From Anisakis pegreffii (lineage: Eukaryota > Nematoda > Chromadorea > Rhabditida > Anisakidae), in NCBI GenBank assembly GCA_035041965.1, contig JAPYMA010000381.1:1-64000 (forward strand): a DNA stretch of 64,000 bases, read 5' to 3'. The notes beneath the pieces are model-generated. The model ran no database searches. It saw nothing but the letters and a program-made list of their open reading frames with translations, and was not told the DNA's origin. Made by a program: the position numbers and the translations under genes. Positions 57,198 to 64,000 of this stretch are shown piece after piece; within the stretch, counting starts at the first letter, position 1, and each line of letters starts with the position of its first letter.

Positions 57198-60100
57198 TCA
57201 AGAAGTTGCACTACTGCTGTTGCTCGTATCATCGCTTTGCGGTTGTGTTTGCTGATCGTTGATTTTCCAATCCATTCGTTTGCCAGTTTCATACAACTCA
57301 TTTATTGTCGTTTTCAGTTTGCCGTTCTCCTCGAGTTCCAAATATTTTTTGTACAAACGAAACGCAATTCGTGCATCTTCCACTGAATCATGCGTCGTCT
57401 GCTGGATACTTTCAGCTATAATCAAAAACGATCATTTTATGAGAGCAAAAAGGAACCAGTTGATTCATCCATCCATCGATAAAATGACAATAATATAAAG
57501 AATAAGAGCATCACTACACAATTACTGCAGACTCACCGCATTAACTCGTCTACATCTCATAATAATATTGCCGTTCAATATTCATATCATATCATATCAT
57601 CTAAAGTCTAGACGACTTCCTGCATTCAAAAAACTCTAGCCAAACAATCAATAGTTCCTCGATAAAGAGCAGAGTGCATCACATTCACAGTGCTTTTTTG
57701 AAACAACTGATTGTATGAAAATAGACTTTTTGAATCTCACTCTGAATCATAGTCTACACCTTCCAATAACCTCTTCACATAAAATCACAAACTACATAAT
57801 TAGTGCGCTTCAAAAGTCGTCAAAATTCCATTGCTTCACGCAACTGAAAACAAAATCGGTAATAAGAGGAAATTGAAAACTTACACAAAAGATACCAAGC
57901 AAGAAATTGCAAAGAGATCATTCGTTCAGCTTTCATGTAGAACAGACGAACCGTATCACGCATCTGCTCTGATGGTACCTTAACACAATTATTTCTATAT
58001 TTATAAGACAAAATACGAGATATTCGGTAACATCCTCAAATCGGACACAATTCTCATTATTGATCATTACAAATATTCCATCAATTTTTCCTTATCTTCC
58101 TTTAGCAGAGCTATTCATCCGAAACAATGCTCTTCCATCCTTCACAACTGTAATCGTTGATTCGCTTTTGATAAAAAATATCTCAACGTAAATGAATAAA
58201 TCAAACAGAATCAAATCAGAACGAATGCTCACATAAATGCTTAATGCATGAAAATCACTGCTAAGGCCATGCCCAACAAAGATAACGCCTTGTTGAAGCA
58301 GATAGAGTAGTTTCAAGTAGACACCCTTCAGGTGGATCAAATGACGTGTCGACAATTCCGGATCCAGGTCTGCCGCTTCGATGCCGCTCCAAGCCGTCAA
58401 ATAATCGCTAACTGTATCACTCGCTGACGTTCTTATGTAATCGTCCAAAAAACAACTGCCATCCTCACGCACACAACTCACTCGTGCCACTGCACGTGTT
58501 CCTTCCTAAAATTAATCAATTCATAATATCATCCAAGTGAAATTTATTTCTCACCCAACACTTAACAATTCTATCAAAATCCAACACTGATTCACTTTCA
58601 AGCCAATATGACTCTCTTGCTTGTTGTTAGTAAATGAAGGGAGAGCAACGCCTTCATGTAATAGTAAAAGGAACGGATTTTGCCTTACTACCATTCAGGC
58701 CTGGATCAGTTTTCAGCATTACCCAATCTTTTTTTTGGATTGAATATTCATTGCTCATCGCTAGCATCTAGCTGATGATTCGCTAGCATTCACTCATCTA
58801 AATGCGCTCTATGAAAACTGCAGGGAATTATGATCATCGCAGAGAACCTTTTTATTGAAATCAGAGCATTCAAGACGCAGATCAGAAAAAATCAGTAAGA
58901 TCGGTAGTTCGTATAAGCCTGACTGAGACTACCTTATTCAACGCAACGAATTCTGCATCTATTGCCAACAAATCACCCCGTTTCGGAAGAGACTCTTCAG
59001 AGATCGACTCAACATTTTGTTGTTGTTCTGACGAGTCAACACTTCCGAAATCAGTTGAGAATACTGAATGAGGAATTGGAGCACGACTTTCAACTGCAAT
59101 AATGGCATGTTTATTATCGCATGAACAATTTTGAACTTTATCGCTTTCAGAAGAAAGCATTAAATTTCAAATATGTGACATTAAATTTCAAAATGGAAGA
59201 TTTCCGAGTTCACAAAAACATATAGATTGAAGGGCGATTACCATCGACATTATCACTGTCAATCTGTACATAATATAACATTGATGGTATCTTCCAAGTT
59301 GCATCCAAATGAAGGGCTTCATTTTCGGTAACTCGCGTTACGACAAACTCATTGAATACCACCCAATTACGTTCCTAAAAATGATGCATATTTATTCGAA
59401 AATGAACTCATCGTCAGCACATTCAAAATGGGTCATTATCACCGTAATTTCACCTCAATCATATCAATTCTTGATCCACACGAGAATGTGAAATGAAAAC
59501 AGAAGCTGAAAATATGAATTTTTTTTAATAAATGAAATCTCCGCAACGTATCGACCGGCTGTTTGGTGAAAATCAAACTAACTTTGCCAGTCTTATTCCC
59601 CGAAGGCGACAGAAAAGTGCCATTACGATCGTGTGGCTTCACTCTAACGGCCGTAACCAAATGTGTCGGATCGATTTCGGTACCGCCATCACCAACTGCA
59701 AAAACGGCACATCGCAGGACGAAACACGTCGAAGTTTCTTGTTTACGCTAAAACATTTAAATCTTTTATCATCATCATTGCTTCCGCTAAAAATATTACT
59801 ATTAGTATCCATATTATCATCGTTTCTGGTATTCCAAAAGGCATAATAAAATTACTAATAATAACTCCATAAAAATAATACTCTCATTACTCCTCCTTCA
59901 CAACATCCTTCATTCAACTGATTTAAGACTCGCTGGGAAAACCCAATAGTGCAGGATGAACATATAACATAAATGATACCTCAGAAACAGTGCTAATTCC
60001 ATCAGTTGACTTGATATGTATAGTTGCTGGAATGTAATGTGACCATTCAGAGTCTTCTGTATTGTTGTTGTGACCTGACGTGAATGACGCATCTTCACAG

Positions 60101-63100
60101 TCCGATAGCGCTTCATTCTTTCTAAAATGTTACCCACTAAATTGTGACTACAGAACAGATACACGACATACACGATCCATCTCCCTTACCAAATCACGTT
60201 TTGAACTGTTTCGTTACATTCCAATTCTCAACGCCTGTCACTCAGATAGTCTTTCCTAATGCAGTACGAACCATGAACGATTTTACAGACTGCAGAATCT
60301 TATGGAAACTTTGATTCTAATGAAATTTAAGCTGATGAAGGCGCATAATCATAGTATAAATTCCAATTATTGTTCGGAAACCTATTCAGGCAGGTAACGT
60401 CGAGATTCAACTCGACAAATTTAACATGGAACAAACAACGAACCCATCAGCAGAGTGCGTGTATTTACAAAACGGTTTCTTGCAATCATCGCCGTATCGA
60501 CAGGTTTTTTGAAATCGTTCAAGCGATGACGACGACTGAGAACTATTCAGTTTTGGTGGTGGTCGTTTTTCGTATGCCTTCAATTTTACGACACTGAACT
60601 ATGGGAATGGAAATACACTCACTTGAATGATTCCATTGTACAATTATACATCCACGAATCCACAACTAATTAAAGTGATACAACAGAAAAATATCATTTG
60701 AGTTTATTCTCTTGATGTTATGACTGCTCATGAAGATTATCATTGCGAATGTACAAACTTGAACTCCATTGATTGTAATAAAACGTCAAATTTTACGGCA
60801 GACCCGATGACTGCATAAACAGTACTCAATGCATCAACAAAATATCCAAATTCTATCATTCCACTGCAGTGAAACACATATTTGCTAATAAATTACAAAG
60901 AAAAAAACAAGAGAATATGACATCATTTCTCGTTCGCTTCAACACAATAAACTTTAATGAATATCAAATTACTCGTTGAAATAAAAACATTTCTTTTTGA
61001 ATAAGCATATCAATGGTGAAATATCTTCACATAATATTCAATATTTCAACAATAGAGAGCAATCATTCACCTGTATTTGCGTAGCCCAAAAGGACTTTTC
61101 CGTTTGAGTTATAGCACCAGTATCGATAGCCAATACTTTGGGTAGGGAACGAACTCGTCTCGTTGACGAAATCCGTGCTGTTTTCTCACATTTCTCACAC
61201 TTACCATCTGTTTGCTCGGGGCAATTCAGTGATTTCTCAATTACACTACATAGTGTTGCGTTGTCTACACCTTAAACATATAAATCGTCGAATCTTGGCT
61301 CTCAACCTCGTCGATATCAATTCGGCCAACATTATTACCCTCACAAAATAATGATGATCATTGCTTTGGTTACCTCTTGTGGCGATTACCATTTGGACAT
61401 AAATGAATACTATTAGCACCAGTATCGTTTTCAGCATTTTAGACTGATAATCTCATTGATCACTGATACCATCACTGCTATCGTTAACATTGTGATTGTT
61501 TTTCTCACAACATCTTCCCTTGACATTTTTGCTGGACATTCGAATCGATAGTGTTACGAGGAATTGCCGTCAACGAACGAACAAACTCACTTGTTGGATA
61601 AGTTATTTGTAGAAAGTATCGATGAGCTATTGATTGGAACTGCTCTGAACATCGCACGCAACGATTGTTCATACCGAATGTGGTCTCAAAACAGTCACGA
61701 TATGCTGCACCACATGATGTTTCACCCAATTCCTTGAAGTTATTAGTCATTCGGCTAGTTTAGTCTCAATTTTGAGCATATTTTTAGTTCATATAAGGCA
61801 ATAAAATTCGTGGAAGTCGACAATAGCTCGTTGATGACATGATCCTTGCTCACTTTTTGTGAGACATACTCAGTGATGATGATGATGAAAGTGACATTTG
61901 AACGACCGATCTGCGGAATTTTTTCGAAACCCACTTCAGACTTTCAAAATAAAAAAACAAAAATTACTACGCAATGAATCGCAATCAATATCAGTCGAAC
62001 AAATATGGCAGAAAGTAATGAAGACGTCTTTATGAGAATGATTATCAATTATAAATTTCGTGGATGAATGACTCTCGTCTTGGTCGAGTCCCTTTCGTGT
62101 CCAGTCCACAGCTTAATACTACAATATTGCTCTTACTTATTGCTGCTCTCTTATTGACCCGAATCAACAAATGCAAATGCACATGCAGAATGCCATCAAC
62201 TCTTCAATGGGTTGTTGACGATTCTGCTTAAGATGCCATCATCATTATGACGAGCACCGTTCCCATGAGATCATTGAAACTTCGACAAAACAGAAACGAA
62301 TGCAGGAAATGAGACGGAAATAAATGCAGGAAATCACTTCAACTAACACTCAAATATCAAATCTTGTTGTTGTTGTCATCGTCCTATTCAAAAGTAAATG
62401 AATTCCAAATTTCATCCGCAACTCAAAGTTTCAGAAAACAAAACCGATCAATCACCAAACATCTCACAATACGCACGATGCACTGCTCTCCGCAGAGATG
62501 ATGAAAGTTTATCATACGAAATCATACGACAATTAATAAATAACCTCTTTGAGTCGATTCCAAAGAAACTGCACGAAGGAACGCGTTCTCGATAGAAGAC
62601 TCGCTTGTTCAGCGCTTTCGTCGAAAAGTTTTTTGGCCGCATCTATTGACCGCAAACATCGTACAAAATTCGATGCCTTCAATTTTTACAAAAAACAATC
62701 TTTCTATCCATTTTTTAAGAACTCAAAATATTCGCTAAACGGCTCAAACTGTATCAATTGCATTGAATGTTCTATCATCTGTTATCCGTTGCTTTTTTGT
62801 TGGTGTTTCAATCGTTATCATCATCTCGCATTTTCAATCTTATTTGGTGTCATATAAATGATTTTTTTTTTGTTGAACATTCGATAGCAATGAATATTCT
62901 TTCATATCTTCTCGTCGATACACTCTCAATTAGCGTTTGATAATTAGCCGAGAAGCTCTTTAAAAGCTACCAACCAACACGTTCCAATTTCAAGCGTTCT
63001 CAGTTGATCGTTTTATCACTTATTCTACTGATGATAATTCATTTCCGGTTCAGTTTCCGCTCAACGTGTTTGAATGATTTAAGAATAAACAACGTTCTTG

Positions 63101-63322
63101 TTTTCGTACGTTAGAAGTAAAAATGATGCATTTGAAGTGGCACTTTAGCTTGAATGTTCAAAACTGCTAATAATAAATCAAGGAACGAACCGACGCAGGC
63201 TGGAGTGGTACTCGATCGGCGAGCATTCGAAACAGGAAACCGATTTCACACGACAGACAGTCGACGTTAAAGCACAAGTGTCGAAGGAAAACATTTCGAA
63301 TCAGCGTTATGTGGAACAGAGC
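57198..63322 (-). CDS. PAN2: PAN2 poly(A)-specific ribonuclease subunit, N-terminus outside the window
   Basis: PAN2 is the nuclease of the PAN2-PAN3 deadenylase that starts shortening mRNA poly(A) tails in the cytoplasm. Exons: 63212-63322 (3' end may be 63191), 62545-62676, 62183-62226, 61591-61754, 61071-61270, 60444-60577, 59980-60121, 59583-59737, 59242-59374, 58933-59093, 58233-58505, 57885-57978, 57198-57415 (stop). Family landmarks: CLSCEIGFLFRML, the inactive UCH-like domain with NRCVRC and KCEKCEK cysteine pairs, WVVFNEF and WKIPSMLYYV, then the DEDD exonuclease with IDAEFVALN, GHGLSSDF and THDSVEDAR, so the acidic catalytic residues are kept. The exon 60444-60577 encodes a C-x5-C-x4-C-x3-H finger. 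The junction 59980 to 59737 does not fit in phase, so one small exon there is unresolved. The WD40 half should lie beyond 63322 and the right edge. Confidence 0.93.
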
Positions 63323-64000
63323 CTTAACAGATTTTCAAATTGTTTTTCACATCTCAATTCGATTTCACATTAAGTTAGTTTGCGTTCTAGATAGCAGTTG
63401 AGACTTTAGGACGGGAAAACGAAAAACATAAATTCCGCGCAAGACGCTTTTAGGCATTCCATTAACTAAAATATTTATTCTCTCTGATCGCTTCCGATTG
63501 TTTTCGAGAGCTTTCAGATATTCAATGCGCAACATTCAATGAATAGTGGCATGTTTTGCCCTTCACTAATCCATTATTATCGTTTCGTTTGGTTTAATCT
63601 CTCTAATCAGTACTTTTGCATAAACATTATGGAAACTCATATGTTTTTGGAGTCAATAATTCGGTCTGAACGTTCATAATTCGCTGAATATTTGTGAGAT
63701 GATTAGTACCTTTGCATAAATTCTATTGACTGCTACAACTGAGCCTGTAACCGACTGCATTTTTTTAATCTCATGTACGAACAACTGATTGAATACGTAC
63801 ACAACTAATTCAATTAGACAAATATCTACTCAAAAACATTCCTTCAGTGCAAATCGATTGAAAGAAACACAAACAAATGAGAAATTTGATGAAAAAAAAA
63901 ACAGTACAATGCACTGAATGCTAACAGGAGATGAAAAAAAAAGCAATGCTTGATAAGACCTACCAAAAGTACTGCACTGGCTTGAGGCAGTGATGGTTGT
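63323..64000. other. Probable PAN2 intron running to the window edge
   Basis: No further PAN2 exon was recognised on the minus strand here. The exon starting at 63322 follows an aag acceptor, so this stretch is best read as the intron before it. Confidence 0.4.

Noticed and set aside
60370..60597. Plus-strand 75-residue open frame
   Set aside because: The opposite strand encodes the PAN2 exon with the CCCH finger, which fits its neighbours in phase.
63181..63360. Plus-strand open frame of about 60 codons, rich in Arg and Ser
   Set aside because: The minus strand carries the PAN2 signature CLSCEIGFLFRML at this place.

Overview
The window looks like a parasitic-type nematode chromosome: AT-rich DNA, genes split into many short exons with introns from under 100 bases to 9.4 kb, and a precursor of the nematode NLP-21 neuropeptide family. 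I built the gene models by joining exons whose reading phases agree and whose products match known families. Many splice acceptors end in AAG or GAG instead of CAG.

Layout: positions 1-3640 hold a satellite array with a 408-bp higher-order unit that decays rightward. From 5952 to 11031 (+) lies an unrecognised multi-pass membrane protein. From 13276 to 19647 (-) is an extended synaptotagmin. A roughly 7-kb stretch without a recognised gene follows, then an NLP-21-like neuropeptide precursor (26834-29630, -) and, divergently, a putative secreted orphan (30781-33855, +). The Hsc70-interacting protein Hip/ST13 (36483-49189, +) has a 9.4-kb intron. Inside it, on the opposite strand, is a gene for a very large protein (39191 to at least 46084, -) made of about eighteen Cys-x-Tyr-Arg-Lys-Ser-Cys-Tyr modules. 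Hip converges on the TFIIH helicase XPB/ERCC3 (49508-54990, -). A 63/51-bp minisatellite follows, then the poly(A)-nuclease subunit PAN2 (57198 to at least 63322, -), which runs out of the window with its N-terminal half missing.

The conserved genes are housekeeping genes: lipid transfer at ER contacts, chaperone cycle, transcription and repair, mRNA deadenylation. Nothing suggests they act as one pathway. The items most likely to be new are the [14 protein letters not shown] protein nested in hip-1, a CCCH zinc finger apparently encoded inside PAN2, and the orphan multi-pass protein.
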